64,000 bases of DNA from Saccharothrix sp. ST-888 (GCF_000955975.1 NZ_JYJF01000011.1:37358-101357); one strand, 5' to 3'; counted from the stretch's first letter, positions 16,881 to 25,689 are shown. The notes: generated by a model not told the origin, from the sequence alone. Translations and numbers: made by a program.

Positions 16881-16914
16881 GGACAGGGGGCGGATCCACC
16901 GCCCTCCCGTGTCC
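16881..16914 (-). terminator. Probable terminator of the peptide-binding protein gene
   Basis: GGGCGG/CCGCCC with loop ATCCA, extended by GGACA/TGTCC at the base. It lies 85 bases past the stop codon at 16999. Confidence 0.5.
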
Positions 16915-16998
16915 ACACCACCGGCCTCGTGATCACCGCGCTGCTCGCCAGCGCCGCCTGCTGTTCGTCATACCCTCAGCCCGCCTGGGCACTCCGGG

Positions 16999-18703
16999 TC
17001 ACTTGAGCCAGCCGATCTTGGTGATGTCGGGGTTGGCGAGGCTGCTGGCCCCCTCGTTGGCCAGGCCCTTGCGGACGGCCAGGATGCTGGGCCGCTGGTA
17101 GATCTCGATGGTGTGGCCGAGTTCCCAGATCTTGGCGTCGGCCTCGTTGTACAGCTTGTCGGCCTCGGCCTTGTCGAGGGTGGCGGCGGCCTTCTTCAGC
17201 AGCGAGTCGATCTCGGGGGGTGCTGAGCTTCGAGAAGTTCCCGAACACGTTGTCGCCTTCGGGCGCACGGAAGTTGGGCACCGTTTGGGAGAGCGGGAAG
17301 GAGTCGGTGTTCCGCCAGCTCGCCAGGTCGAACTTGCCCTGGTTGATGTACTTGGTGAAGTACTCCTTGCTGGACACCTTGTCGATGTCCATCTTGATCC
17401 CCACCTGCTGCAACATGTTCTGCACGGCGGCGACCATGTCCAGCTGCTGCTGGGTGGTGCCGTCACTGACCACGAAGTGCAGCTCCAGCGACTGGCCGTC
17501 CTTGGTGCGCGGCTGGCCGGTTGCACCCTCCTTCCAGCCGGCCTTGTCCAGCAGCTGCTTGGCGACGTCCGGCGAGAACTTGGCCCAGTCGCCCGAGTTG
17601 TTCTGGTAGCCGGACTGGTTGGTCATGTAGAGGTGGTTGTCCAGCTTCTTGAACTGGATCGGCATGCCCTGGTTGACCACCTTGATCAGCGCGTCGCGGT
17701 CGATCGCCCGGCCGATCGCCTGGCGGACCGTCTGGTCGGCCAGTGCGCCGTTGCCGCCGAAGGAGATGTGCACCTCGTCCCACGGGGTGCCGGTGCTGAT
17801 CCGGGTGTCCTTGGCGTCCTTGAGCTGGCTGTAGGCGGTGGTGTTGCTCGCCGGGGCCTCGTCGATCTCGTTGTTGAGGTACGCCTGGGTCATCGCGGGC
17901 AGGTCCATCACCCGGAAGGTGATCTTGTCCAGCCTGGCCGGGGTGCCCCACCAGTCGGGGTTGCGCACCAGGGTGATGGTCTGCGCGCTCTTGTCCATAC
18001 CGCCGATCTTCATCGGACCGCCGAAGACCGAGACCTTCTCCACCGAGCCGTTGTTGAACACATCCGCGTCGGCCAGCATGGAAGCCGGCACCAGCGGGTT
18101 GAACAGGTTCCGCCAGTCCGCGTACGGGCTGCCGAAGGTGACCTTGACCTCCTGGTCGTCGGCGCCCTTCGCCACGCTGGAGATCTGGTCGTACCCGGAG
18201 GAGTCCGCGATGTTGTAACCGGCGGCCTTGCCGTTGGTCGACTGCCAGACGGCCTTGAAGTCCTCGTACGAGATCGGCTTGCCGTCGGACCACTTGGCCT
18301 TGGGGTTGATCTTGTACGTGACCACCTGCGGCGAAGTGGAGGTGAGTTCGGCCGAGGTCAGGTACTCCGGCACCGGATGGAAGACACCCTTGGCGTCGGT
18401 GCGGAACAGCTTCGCCTCGACATAGCCCATGATGTCGACCGCGTCGCCGTAGCGGCCGTCCACCTGGTACGGGTTCCACTGGGTGATCCACTGCTGCAGG
18501 GCCTCCCGCAGCTCGCCGCCGTCCTTGACCTTGTCCAGCGGCTGGGCGTTGATGTCGTCGGCATCCTGGACGGGGGAGACCGTCTTGGCCACATCACCCG
18601 TCGAACCCGAGCCGCCGGAGCTGCAGCCGGTGACGGTCAGCGCCAGGGCGATCGCGACGACGGCGGCCCGGCCGAGGCCGCGGGCTGTGCTGGATGCGTC
18701 CAT
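16999..18703 (-). pseudogene. Peptide ABC transporter substrate-binding lipoprotein, frameshifted
   Basis: A family 5 extracellular solute-binding protein (Dpp/Opp type) that would capture oligopeptides for the divergent permease/ATPase operon. The lipobox is TVTGCSSGG, with Cys27 lipidated. Typical body segments are YKINPKAKWSDGKPISYEDFKAVW and NPDWWGTPARLDKITFRV. At about codon 495 the frame breaks in a run of six G (17215-17220, six C in the sense strand). With five, the sequence continues in frame as PEIDSLLKKAAATLDKAEADKLYNEADAKIWELGHTIEIYQRP... to GWLK and a normal stop at 16999, giving 567 aa. With six, about 80 residues become unrelated Arg-rich sequence. Either a real phase error or a homopolymer sequencing error. 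Confidence 0.85.
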
Positions 18704-19075
18704 GAGGGGTTCCCCCGGAGAGTCTTCGACAGATTCCGGCCGCCGGGCATGGCAAGCCTTGAGCGTGGGCAGCCAATTCGGGTGCCCAGCGAGGAGGAAC
18801 GTAACAGCGGATCAGTTCTGCCACCAGGGGCAGGTGTTCGCACCTGATCGAATCGCAACAGGACGAAACACCGGCGCAATACTCCGTAAGTACCCGACTG
18901 AAAGACTCTGACCTGCGATTTCCCCCACCCGGGAAGAAACGCAGGCGCCGCAACCCCTGGACGGCCGTCCGCTCGTGCCGTAGAACTGCTGCGCGAAAGT
19001 GCGTCAAGTACCCCCTCACCGAAGGCCATTGATCATGCTCAGCAGGCACCCGAACAGCTTCCCCGGTGGTGGGCG
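18704..19075. promoter_or_regulatory. Divergent control region of the peptide transporter
   Basis: 372 bases between two divergent transport units. It contains the stable hairpin CAGGTG-TTCG-CACCTG (18831-18846), which is flanked by GATCAG/CTGATC, and a second inverted repeat TGGGCA/TGCCCA (18766-18771, 18783-18788). Either could be an operator serving both directions. I cannot name a regulator or confident promoter hexamers. Confidence 0.4.
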
Positions 19076-20059
19076 GTGATCCGCTATCTGGCCAAGCGCC
19101 TGGCGTACTACGCCGCGCTGCTGGTCGTCGCGGTCTTCCTGGCGTACGCGCTCTCCAGCACCGCGCTCGGCCCCCGGACGTACTTCGAGGCCAAGCAGCC
19201 CCGTCCGTCCGCCGCTTCGGTGGACCGGCAGTTGACCGCGCTGAACATCAACGACCACACCCCGGTGGTGGAACGTTTCGGCACCTGGTCGAGCGATCTG
19301 GTCCTGCACGGTGACCTCGGCCGGACCATCCACAACACCTCGGTGAACGCCGAGTTCGGGCGCCGAATTCTGGTGTCCCTGCGCCTGCTGCTGATCGGCA
19401 GTCTGCTCGGCATGCTGCTCGGGGTGGCGGGCGGCGCCTGGAGCGCCATTCGCCAGTACCGGATATCCGACCGGGTGTTGACCCTGGTCTCGTTCGTGCT
19501 GCTCTCGACTCCCGTCTTCCTGCTCGCCCTGCTGCTGAAGAACGGCGCCATCGCCGCCAAGGACGCCGTCGGCCACGAGGTCATCCCGTTCACCGGGTAC
19601 GAGACCCCCGGGCTGTCCGGCGGGATCGGCGCCCACCTCGGCGACTGGGCGCTGCACCTGCTGCTGCCCACGCTCTCGCTGGCCCTCGGCGGACTGGCGA
19701 TGTACAGCCGCTACCAGCGCGGCACCATGCTGGACGTCCTCGGCTCCGACTACCTGCGCACCGCCGAGGCCAAGGGCCTGACCCGCAACCGGGCACTGCT
19801 CAAGCACGGGCTGCGGACCGCGATCATCCCGATGTCGACCATGTTCGCCTACAGCTTCCTGGGCATCTTCACCGGCGCCACCTTCACCGAGACCATCTTC
19901 GGCTGGCACGGGATGGGCGAGTGGTTCATCCAGGCGATCAACGAGCAGGACGTCAACTCGGTGATCGCGGTCAACCTGTTCGCCGCCGTGGTGGTGCTGG
20001 CCTCGGGCTTCCTCGCGGACCTGCTGAACGCCGCGCTCGACCCGCGCGTACGGTCCTGA
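19076..20059 (+). CDS. Peptide ABC transporter permease (DppB/OppB type)
   Basis: An inner-membrane permease, 327 aa. The N-terminal membrane helix (YLAKRLAYYAALLVVAVFLAYAL) is followed by a periplasmic segment with the GDLGRTIHN motif typical of DppB. Five further helices follow, with the EAA loop (DYLRTAEAKGLTRNRALLKHGLRTAIIP) that docks to the ATPase. The start is GTG 19076 with a weak ribosome site. It is first in a three-gene operon; the next ATG is 13 bases past its stop. Confidence 0.93.
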   Translation: MIRYLAKRLAYYAALLVVAVFLAYALSSTALGPRTYFEAKQPRPSAASVDRQLTALNINDHTPVVERFGTWSSDLVLHGDLGRTIHNTSVNAEFGRRILVSLRLLLIGSLLGMLLGVAGGAWSAIRQYRISDRVLTLVSFVLLSTPVFLLALLLKNGAIAAKDAVGHEVIPFTGYETPGLSGGIGAHLGDWALHLLLPTLSLALGGLAMYSRYQRGTMLDVLGSDYLRTAEAKGLTRNRALLKHGLRTAIIPMSTMFAYSFLGIFTGATFTETIFGWHGMGEWFIQAINEQDVNSVIAVNLFAAVVVLASGFLADLLNAALDPRVRS

Positions 20060-20072
20060 GGAGCTGACCTGT

Positions 20073-21044
20073 ATGACTGCCGTTCCCCCCACCGTTCCCC
20101 CCACGGCCGCGCTGATCGCCGACGGCCTCCCGGCCCCGGTGCCCGAGGAGGCCGCACCGGCCGGCCGGCTGCGGCTGGTGCTGGGCAGGATGCTGGCCTC
20201 GCGCGGCGTGCTGGCCGGCGGCGCGATCGTGCTGCTGCTCTTCCTGCTCGCCTTCGGCGGCCCGCTCCTGACCCCGTGGAACTACGCCACCCCCGACTAC
20301 CTGGCGATCCGTCAGTCTCCCTCGGGCCAGCACTGGTTCGGCACCAACGGCCTCGGGCAGGACGTCTTCGCCCAGACCGTGCGCGGCCTGCAGAAGTCGC
20401 TGGTGATCGGCCTGCTGGTGGCCTTCTTCTCCACGGTGGCGGCCTCCCTGGTCGGCGCCTGCGCCGGGTACTTCGGCGGCTGGACGGACCGGGCGCTCAC
20501 CTTCCTGGTGGACCTGATGCTGGTCTTCCCCAGCTTCCTGATCATCACCATCATCTCGCCCAAGCTGCGCGGGACCGGCTGGATCGCCTTCGTGGCCCTG
20601 CTGGCCGCCTTCAACTGGATGATCACCGCCCGGGTGGTCCGCTCGATGACCCGCTCGCTCAAGGAGCGCGAGTTCGTCCGGGCGGCCCAGTTCATGGGGG
20701 TCAGGCCGCTGCGGATCATCCTGCGGCACATCCTGCCGAACGTGGCCTCCTTCCTGATCACCGATGCCACCATCGCGGTCGGGGCCGCCGTGATGAGCGA
20801 GACCGCGCTCTCCTACTTCGGCTTCGGTGTCCGCGCCCCCGACGTCTCGCTCGGCACCCTGCTGGCCGCCGGAACCGACCAGGCACCGGTCTTCCCCTGG
20901 CTGTTCTACTTCGCCGCCGGACTGCTGGTGCTCTTCGTCCTGGCGATCAACCTGATCGGCGACGGGCTGCGCGACGCGCTCGACCCGACCTCGGAAGGGA
21001 CCCGGCCCGCACGGAAGTCCCGCACCCCTCGGAGCGGCAAGTGA
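20073..21044 (+). CDS. Peptide ABC transporter permease (DppC/OppC type)
   Basis: The second membrane subunit, 323 aa. A 30-residue Pro/Ala-rich cytoplasmic N-terminus precedes the first helix, as is usual for DppC. The segment HWFGTNGLGQDVFAQTVRGLQKSLVIGLL is the conserved start of the transport domain. The EAA loop reads EFVRAAQFMGVRPLRIILRHILPN. GAGGAG lies before ATG 20073. The stop overlaps the start of the ATPase gene by four bases (GTGA), implying translational coupling. Confidence 0.94.
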   Translation: MTAVPPTVPPTAALIADGLPAPVPEEAAPAGRLRLVLGRMLASRGVLAGGAIVLLLFLLAFGGPLLTPWNYATPDYLAIRQSPSGQHWFGTNGLGQDVFAQTVRGLQKSLVIGLLVAFFSTVAASLVGACAGYFGGWTDRALTFLVDLMLVFPSFLIITIISPKLRGTGWIAFVALLAAFNWMITARVVRSMTRSLKEREFVRAAQFMGVRPLRIILRHILPNVASFLITDATIAVGAAVMSETALSYFGFGVRAPDVSLGTLLAAGTDQAPVFPWLFYFAAGLLVLFVLAINLIGDGLRDALDPTSEGTRPARKSRTPRSGK

Positions 21045-23086
21045 CCACCACCGTCGAGACCGACCTGCTGACCGTCAGCGACCTGAGCGTCGACTTCAAC
21101 GGCGTCCCGGCCGTGCGCGGGGTGGACCTGCGGCTGCGGCGCGGCGAGACCCTCGGCATCGTCGGCGAGTCCGGATCGGGCAAGTCCGTCACCTCGCTGG
21201 CGATTCTGGGCCTGCTGCCGACCACCGCGACGGTGAGCGGCTCGGTCAGGCTGGACGGGCGCGAACTGGTCGGCCTGCCCAACCGCGAGCTGGCCGCCAT
21301 CCGGGGCCGCAAGGTGGCGATGGTCTTCCAGGACCCGCTCTCCGCCTTCACGCCCGTCTACCGGATCGGCGACCAGATCGTCGAGGCCCTGCGCATCCAC
21401 CAGGACCTGGACAGGCCGGCGGCGCGCAAGCGGGCCGCCGAACTGCTCGACCTGGTCGGCATCCCCTCCCCCGAACGCGCGCTGGCCGGCTTCCCGCACG
21501 AGTTCTCCGGCGGTATGCGCCAGCGCGCGATGATCGCGATGGCGATCGCCAACGACCCCGGCATCCTGCTCGCGGACGAGCCCACCACCGCCCTCGACGT
21601 CACCATCCAGGCCCAGGTGCTCGACGTCCTGCGCACCGCACAGCGCGAGACCGGCGCGGCACTGGTCCTGGTCAGCCACGACCTCGGCGTGATCGCCGGA
21701 ATGGCCGACCGGGTCGCGGTGATGTACGCCGGGCGCGTGGTCGAAACAGCAGGCGTGGACGAGCTGTTCGCGCGCCCCCGGCATCCGTACACCCTCGGCC
21801 TGATCGGCGCGGTGCCCCGCCTCGACACCGGGGGCGGACCGCTGGTCCCGATCCCCGGCGGGCCGCCCGCCCTCGCCACCCTGCCGCCCGGCTGCCCCTT
21901 CGCCGCCCGCTGCCCGCTCGCCGAGGACCGCTGCCGTACCGAGGAACCCCGGCTGACCGGCGCGGACGGCCACCTGGCGGCCTGCGTACGAGCCGAGGAA
22001 CTGGCCGAGCACGGCCCCGCACCGAGCGAGGTCTACCCGGTACCCACGGTGCCGCCGGCCGCCGTCGCCCGGCCCCGGGACGAGCGCGAGAGCGTGCTGC
22101 GGGTCACCGGGCTGGCCAAGACCTTCCCGGTGCTCAAGGGCAGCGTCTTCAAGCGGAAGGTCGGCGAGGTGTATGCGGTGGACGGCGTCGAGCTGGACAT
22201 CCGGCGCGGCGAAACCCTCGGCCTGGTCGGCGAGTCGGGATCGGGCAAGTCCACCACGCTCTTCGAACTGCTGCGCCTGGCCGAGCCCGAGGCCGGGCGG
22301 ATCGAACTCCTCGGCCAGGACACCGCCCACTTGGACCGGTCGGCCGTGCACCGGCTGCGGTCCGACATCCAGATCGTCTTCCAGGATCCGATGGCCAGCC
22401 TGGACCCGCGGATGCCGATCTCGGACATCGTCGCCGAACCGCTGCTGGCGCAGGGCGCGGCGCGCGAGCTGATCGGACGGCGGGTGCCCGAACTCCTGCG
22501 CCAGGTCGGGCTGGACGCGGCACACGCCACCCGCTACCCGCACCAGTTCTCCGGCGGGCAGCGGCAGCGGATCTCGATCGCCCGGGCACTCGCGGTGCAG
22601 CCGCAACTGCTGGTGCTGGACGAGCCGGTGTCGGCCCTGGACGTGTCCGTACAGGCGGGCGTGCTCAACCTGCTCCAGCAGCTCAAGGCGGAGCTGGGGC
22701 TCGCCTACCTCTTCGTCTCGCACGACCTGTCGGTGATCCGGCACCTCTCCGACCGGGTCAGCGTGATGTACCTCGGGCGGACCGTCGAGTCCGGCGCGGT
22801 CAACGAGGTCTTCGAGCGGCCCCGGCACCCGTACACCCGGGCACTGCTCTCGGCCGTCCCGCTGCCCGACCCCGCCGCCGAACGCAGCCGGAAGCGCATC
22901 CTGCTGGCCGGTGATCCGCCCTCGCCCACCGAACGACCCACCGGCTGCCCGTTCCGCGCCCGCTGCCCCGTCCACACCGCCCTGCCGTCCGACCTCCGCA
23001 CCCGCTGCGAACAGGAACCCCCCGCCCTCGCCGAAGCCGCCCCCGGCCGGGACCACCACGCCGCCTGCCACTACCCGGACGCCTGA
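21041..23086 (+). CDS. Fused dual ATPase of the peptide ABC transporter (DppD-DppF fusion)
   Basis: A single 681-aa protein carrying both nucleotide-binding domains that are separate DppD and DppF in many bacteria; it powers peptide uptake through the two preceding permeases. Each half has the full motif set: Walker A GESGSGKS, the ABC signature FSGGMRQR (first) and FSGGQRQR (second), and Walker B ILLADEPTTALD and LLVLDEPVSALD. Each half ends with the Cys-containing oligopeptide/dipeptide C-terminal domain (GCPFAARCPLAEDRC and GCPFRARCP), which may bind an Fe-S cluster. The GTG start overlaps the previous stop, with GGAG six bases upstream. The binding-protein gene lies divergently at 18703. 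Confidence 0.95.
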   Translation: MTTTVETDLLTVSDLSVDFNGVPAVRGVDLRLRRGETLGIVGESGSGKSVTSLAILGLLPTTATVSGSVRLDGRELVGLPNRELAAIRGRKVAMVFQDPLSAFTPVYRIGDQIVEALRIHQDLDRPAARKRAAELLDLVGIPSPERALAGFPHEFSGGMRQRAMIAMAIANDPGILLADEPTTALDVTIQAQVLDVLRTAQRETGAALVLVSHDLGVIAGMADRVAVMYAGRVVETAGVDELFARPRHPYTLGLIGAVPRLDTGGGPLVPIPGGPPALATLPPGCPFAARCPLAEDRCRTEEPRLTGADGHLAACVRAEELAEHGPAPSEVYPVPTVPPAAVARPRDERESVLRVTGLAKTFPVLKGSVFKRKVGEVYAVDGVELDIRRGETLGLVGESGSGKSTTLFELLRLAEPEAGRIELLGQDTAHLDRSAVHRLRSDIQIVFQDPMASLDPRMPISDIVAEPLLAQGAARELIGRRVPELLRQVGLDAAHATRYPHQFSGGQRQRISIARALAVQPQLLVLDEPVSALDVSVQAGVLNLLQQLKAELGLAYLFVSHDLSVIRHLSDRVSVMYLGRTVESGAVNEVFERPRHPYTRALLSAVPLPDPAAERSRKRILLAGDPPSPTERPTGCPFRARCPVHTALPSDLRTRCEQEPPALAEAAPGRDHHAACHYPDA

Positions 23087-23139
23087 GCCGCCACACCGGA
23101 GCCGAGGCGCCCGCACGGAACGCGACCACCCGATCACGA

Positions 23140-23169
23140 TTCGGAGATTCGGGCGAGGTCGCGTAGAGT
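23140..23169 (+). promoter_or_regulatory. Promoter of tRNA-Lys copy 3
   Basis: TTCGGA (23140-23145) and TAGAGT (23164-23169), 18 bases apart. The GTCAGCAG leader starts seven bases after the -10. Confidence 0.65.
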
Positions 23170-23184
23170 CTTCGACGTCAGCAG

Positions 23185-23258
23185 GCGCCGCTAGCTCAGT
23201 TGGTTAGAGCAGCTGACTCTTAATCAGCGGGTCCGGGGTTCGAGTCCCTGGCGGCGCA
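23185..23258 (+). tRNA. tRNA-Lys(CTT), copy 3 of 4
   Basis: Identical over 74 bases to the copy at 1509, with anticodon CTT and no encoded CCA. It is followed by CAGACAAGCCT, shared only with copy 4. Confidence 0.98.
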
Positions 23259-23265
23259 CAGACAA

Positions 23266-23305
23266 GCCTGAGGGCCTTCTCACGACGGTGAGGAGGCCCT
23301 CAGGC
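23266..23305 (+). terminator. Terminator of tRNA-Lys copy 3
   Basis: An 18-bp stem (23266-23283 with 23288-23305) with loop GACG, eight bases after the tRNA. Loop and stem resemble those after copy 4 but differ from copies 1 and 2. Confidence 0.85.
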
Positions 23306-23364
23306 GCTTCCGGGTTCCGCTCTGCCTGCGACCTCGCCACACGCAACCGCGGTGTTGCAATCTC

Positions 23365-24188
23365 TTGAACCGGCACGAATTCTGCCTTGAATTCGAAGGC
23401 ATAGAGGCCTCTCCAAATCTAGAATTCAAGGCACGCGCCGACGCCCTAGCGGGCCCTCCTCGCGCTCACTCCACCGCCCCGCCAGCCCTGGATCGGTTCG
23501 CCACGCTCTCCTCCGTACCCCGCCGGGTCGCAGCCACCGCCGCCGCCTCCGTTCTCGCCGCCACTCTGCTGGCGGCCTGCGACAGCACCTCCGACGGCAG
23601 CGCCCCGGGAAAGGTCCGGATCGGCATCTCCGGCGCCGGCTCCGACTGGGACGTCCTCAAGGAGAAGGCCAAGGCCGAGGGCATCGACGTCGAACTGGTC
23701 GCCTTCGACGACTACGCACTGCCCAACAAGGCCCTGGCCGCCGGGGACATCGAGCTCAACGCCTTCCAGCACCTGGCGCTCCTCAGCCAGTTCAACGCCG
23801 GCAACGGCACCGACACCGTGCCGATCGGCGCCACTTCGGTCGCCCCGCTCGGACTGTTCTCGCTGAAGCACAAGAGCGTGGACCGGATCCCCGACGACGG
23901 GAAGATCGCGATCCCCAACGACCCGTCCAACCAGGGCCGCGCGCTGCGGGTACTGGAGCAGGCCGAGCTGCTGAAGCTCAAGGACACCACCGGGCTCTAC
24001 GGCACCCCGGACGACATCACGGACGACCCCAGGCACCTCAGGATCGTGTCGGTGGACGCCCAGCAGACCCCGCGCAGCCTCCAGGATGTGGACGGCGCCG
24101 TGATCAACTCGGGCGTCGCCGGCCAGGCCGGCTACGAGCCCAGCAGGCGATCTTCCAGGACGACCCCGAGGCACCCACGACCCAACCC
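23365..24188 (+). pseudogene. metQ: Truncated methionine-binding lipoprotein (MetQ/NlpA)
   Basis: The NlpA family binds methionine for the MetNIQ importer. A lipobox (TLLAACDS, Cys at 23578) is followed by typical sequence: DWDVLKEKAKAEGIDVELVAFDDYALPNKAL, AFQHLALL, and DVDGAVINSGVAGQAG. After GYEPS (24144) one base appears missing: in the next frame the family sequence continues as AIFQDDPEAP, then homology stops near 24188. The normal C-terminal third is absent, and metN/metI are not nearby. The start is also doubtful (TTG 23365 or a lost start), as the 70 bases before the signal peptide are low in G+C. Nonfunctional as read. Confidence 0.8.
23377..23433. repeat. Low-G+C element with alternative hairpins upstream of metQ
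   Basis: The 12-bp arms TGCCTTGAATTC (23383-23394) and GAATTCAAGGCA (23422-23433) are perfect inverted repeats. The left arm TGCCTT can instead pair with AAGGCA at 23396-23401. Between them lies the palindrome AGAGGCCTCT (23403-23412). GAATTC occurs three times in 51 bases. G+C is below 50% in a genome of about 73%. Confidence 0.7.
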
Positions 24189-24238
24189 CGCCCGGGCGGC
24201 CCCGGGGGCGCGGGGACCTGCGCGAGCAGCCCGCGCCC

Positions 24239-25105
24239 CTATCCGGCCGCGCCGAGGATCGCCTCGGCGACCGCGTCCGGCCGGTCGAACATCAGCAGGT
24301 GACCCGCCGGAGCCACCGTGCGGTACTCGGCCCCGAGCAGCTCGGCGAGCCCCCGCTGCGCCTCCAGCCACCGCCGGGTGCGCCGCGAGTCCCGCCCGTC
24401 GTCGGCCGCCAGCACGGTGACCGGCACCTGCGGCAGCGGCGCAGCGCGCCGCAGCTCGGCGAGCTGCGCGGCGACGTCCCGGTAGCTGCTGTTCTCCCGC
24501 AGGGCCGCCCGCAGCGCCCGGCCCGGTCGGTAGCACCGGCGCACCAGCTCGACGGGCACCGGATCCTCACGCCGTACGGTGCTCGCCCGCGCGACGAGCC
24601 TGCGCCCGGCCGGTCCGAACAGGTACGGGACCGCCAGCGCGGTCGCCGAGGCTGCGAGCGTACGCGCCGTCAGATCGCGCAGTCCGGGCACCGGGCGCGG
24701 CCGGGCCTCGGGCTCGACGCTGCCGTCCAGCAGGACCAGAGCGGCCGTGCGCTCGGGGTGGAGGCGGGCGAAGGCCTCGGCGTGGAACCCGGCGAGCGAG
24801 TGGCCCGCCACCGTACAGCGGCCGGTCAGGCCGAGGGAGTCCAGGACCCGGCGGATCCGCTCCGCCTCCCGTGCCGCCGTCGGGACGAGTCGCGCCGGGG
24901 CGCTGAGCCCGTAGCCGGGGCGGTCGAAGCGGACCACCGTGCGGTGCGGCGCGAGCAGGGCGACCACGGCGTCCCAGTCGAACCAGCTGCACCCCAGGCC
25001 GCCGCTGAGCACACAGGCCGGGCCCCGGCCCTCGGACCGTACGTGCAGCGGGGTGCCGTCGATCAGCACGATCCGCGCCACGCCCGCCCCCGGCTCGGGG
25101 GTCAT
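24239..25105 (-). CDS. Alpha/beta hydrolase
   Basis: A 288-aa alpha/beta-hydrolase fold protein of unknown substrate. The nucleophile elbow is GHSLAG, the oxyanion-hole region is SGGLGCSWFDW, and the charge relay is completed by Asp in AADDG and His in GHLLMFDRPD. RFDRPGYGLS is the usual strand before the cap. No signal peptide, so cytoplasmic. I use ATG 25105; GGAGGAG is 14 bases upstream, slightly far. It converges on the decayed metQ and lies between tRNA-Lys copies 3 and 4. Confidence 0.88.
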   Translation of the reverse strand: MTPEPGAGVARIVLIDGTPLHVRSEGRGPACVLSGGLGCSWFDWDAVVALLAPHRTVVRFDRPGYGLSAPARLVPTAAREAERIRRVLDSLGLTGRCTVAGHSLAGFHAEAFARLHPERTAALVLLDGSVEPEARPRPVPGLRDLTARTLAASATALAVPYLFGPAGRRLVARASTVRREDPVPVELVRRCYRPGRALRAALRENSSYRDVAAQLAELRRAAPLPQVPVTVLAADDGRDSRRTRRWLEAQRGLAELLGAEYRTVAPAGHLLMFDRPDAVAEAILGAAG

Positions 25106-25351
25106 GCCGCCCCGCCCCTCTCCTCCGGTGCGCCTTTCCCCTCCGGCGCGCACGTCGCGGTGGCCCGGACCCCCTTGGCCGGCACCGCCAGCCGGATCCC
25201 CACCAGCAGCAGCACGGCGGTGAACCGGGCCGCACGCGGACGGGCAGGCGCAGGACGGACGGGCTCAGGGCGACCGGGCACTCAACCACCCTAACCACCA
25301 CAAGCCGGACATCCTCCGGCGTGTACCGGCCCGGCCGCCGGAGCAGCCCGG

Positions 25352-25381
25352 TTCGGAGCACCCGCTCGGACCGTGTATTGT
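25352..25381 (+). promoter_or_regulatory. Promoter of tRNA-Lys copy 4
   Basis: TTCGGA (25352-25357) and TATTGT (25376-25381), 18 bases apart, again seven bases before GTCAGCAG. Confidence 0.65.
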
Positions 25382-25396
25382 TTTCCAGGTCAGCAG

Positions 25397-25470
25397 GCGC
25401 CGCTAGCTCAGTTGGTTAGAGCAGCTGACTCTTAATCAGCGGGTCCGGGGTTCGAGTCCCTGGCGGCGCA
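25397..25470 (+). tRNA. tRNA-Lys(CTT), copy 4 of 4
   Basis: Identical over 74 bases to the other three copies, with anticodon CTT and no encoded CCA. Confidence 0.98.
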
Positions 25471-25475
25471 CAGAC

Positions 25476-25519
25476 AAGCCTCAGGGCCTCCTCACGACGG
25501 TGAGGAGGCCCTGAGGCTT
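25476..25519 (+). terminator. Terminator of tRNA-Lys copy 4
   Basis: A 20-bp perfect stem (25476-25495 with 25500-25519) with loop GACG, ending in TTT. Confidence 0.88.
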
Positions 25520-25577
25520 TTCGCGCTCCCCGCCGACCGTCCGGAACCCGCTCCAGTTACCGGATCGTGAAACAAAA

Positions 25578-25593
25578 AGGGACAAAGGTCCCT
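25578..25593. promoter_or_regulatory. DosR/DevR-like operator candidate
   Basis: AGGGAC-AAAG-GTCCCT is a perfect 6-bp inverted repeat in an A-rich stretch, followed by AA. GGGAC-N4-GTCCC with flanking A/T matches the core of the mycobacterial DosR (DevR) dormancy box. It lies about 97 bases before the preferred start of the PBP gene. Streptomycetes have a DevR-like regulator, OsdR. No experimental support. Confidence 0.45.
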
Positions 25594-25689
25594 AACGGCT
25601 CACAAAAACCTCAGGCAGGCTGAATCGGTCTGCCGTCCGACCTAGATCGCGTGAGCAACTGTCACAGGGCTCGCTGGAAAGGCGCCACG

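Larger units (their letters stand above)
16581..16998. other. Intergenic, 418 bases; structured but without a gene
   Basis: Holds the ltrA promoter region, the nested inverted repeat at 16682-16741 and a terminator-like hairpin at 16881-16914. Frames on both strands are short and lack a ribosome site. Confidence 0.5.

Noticed and set aside
1509..25470. tRNA-Lys genes as attachment sites of integrative elements
   Set aside because: No integrase, excisionase or duplicated tRNA 3' fragment is present; the four copies are complete genes with promoters.
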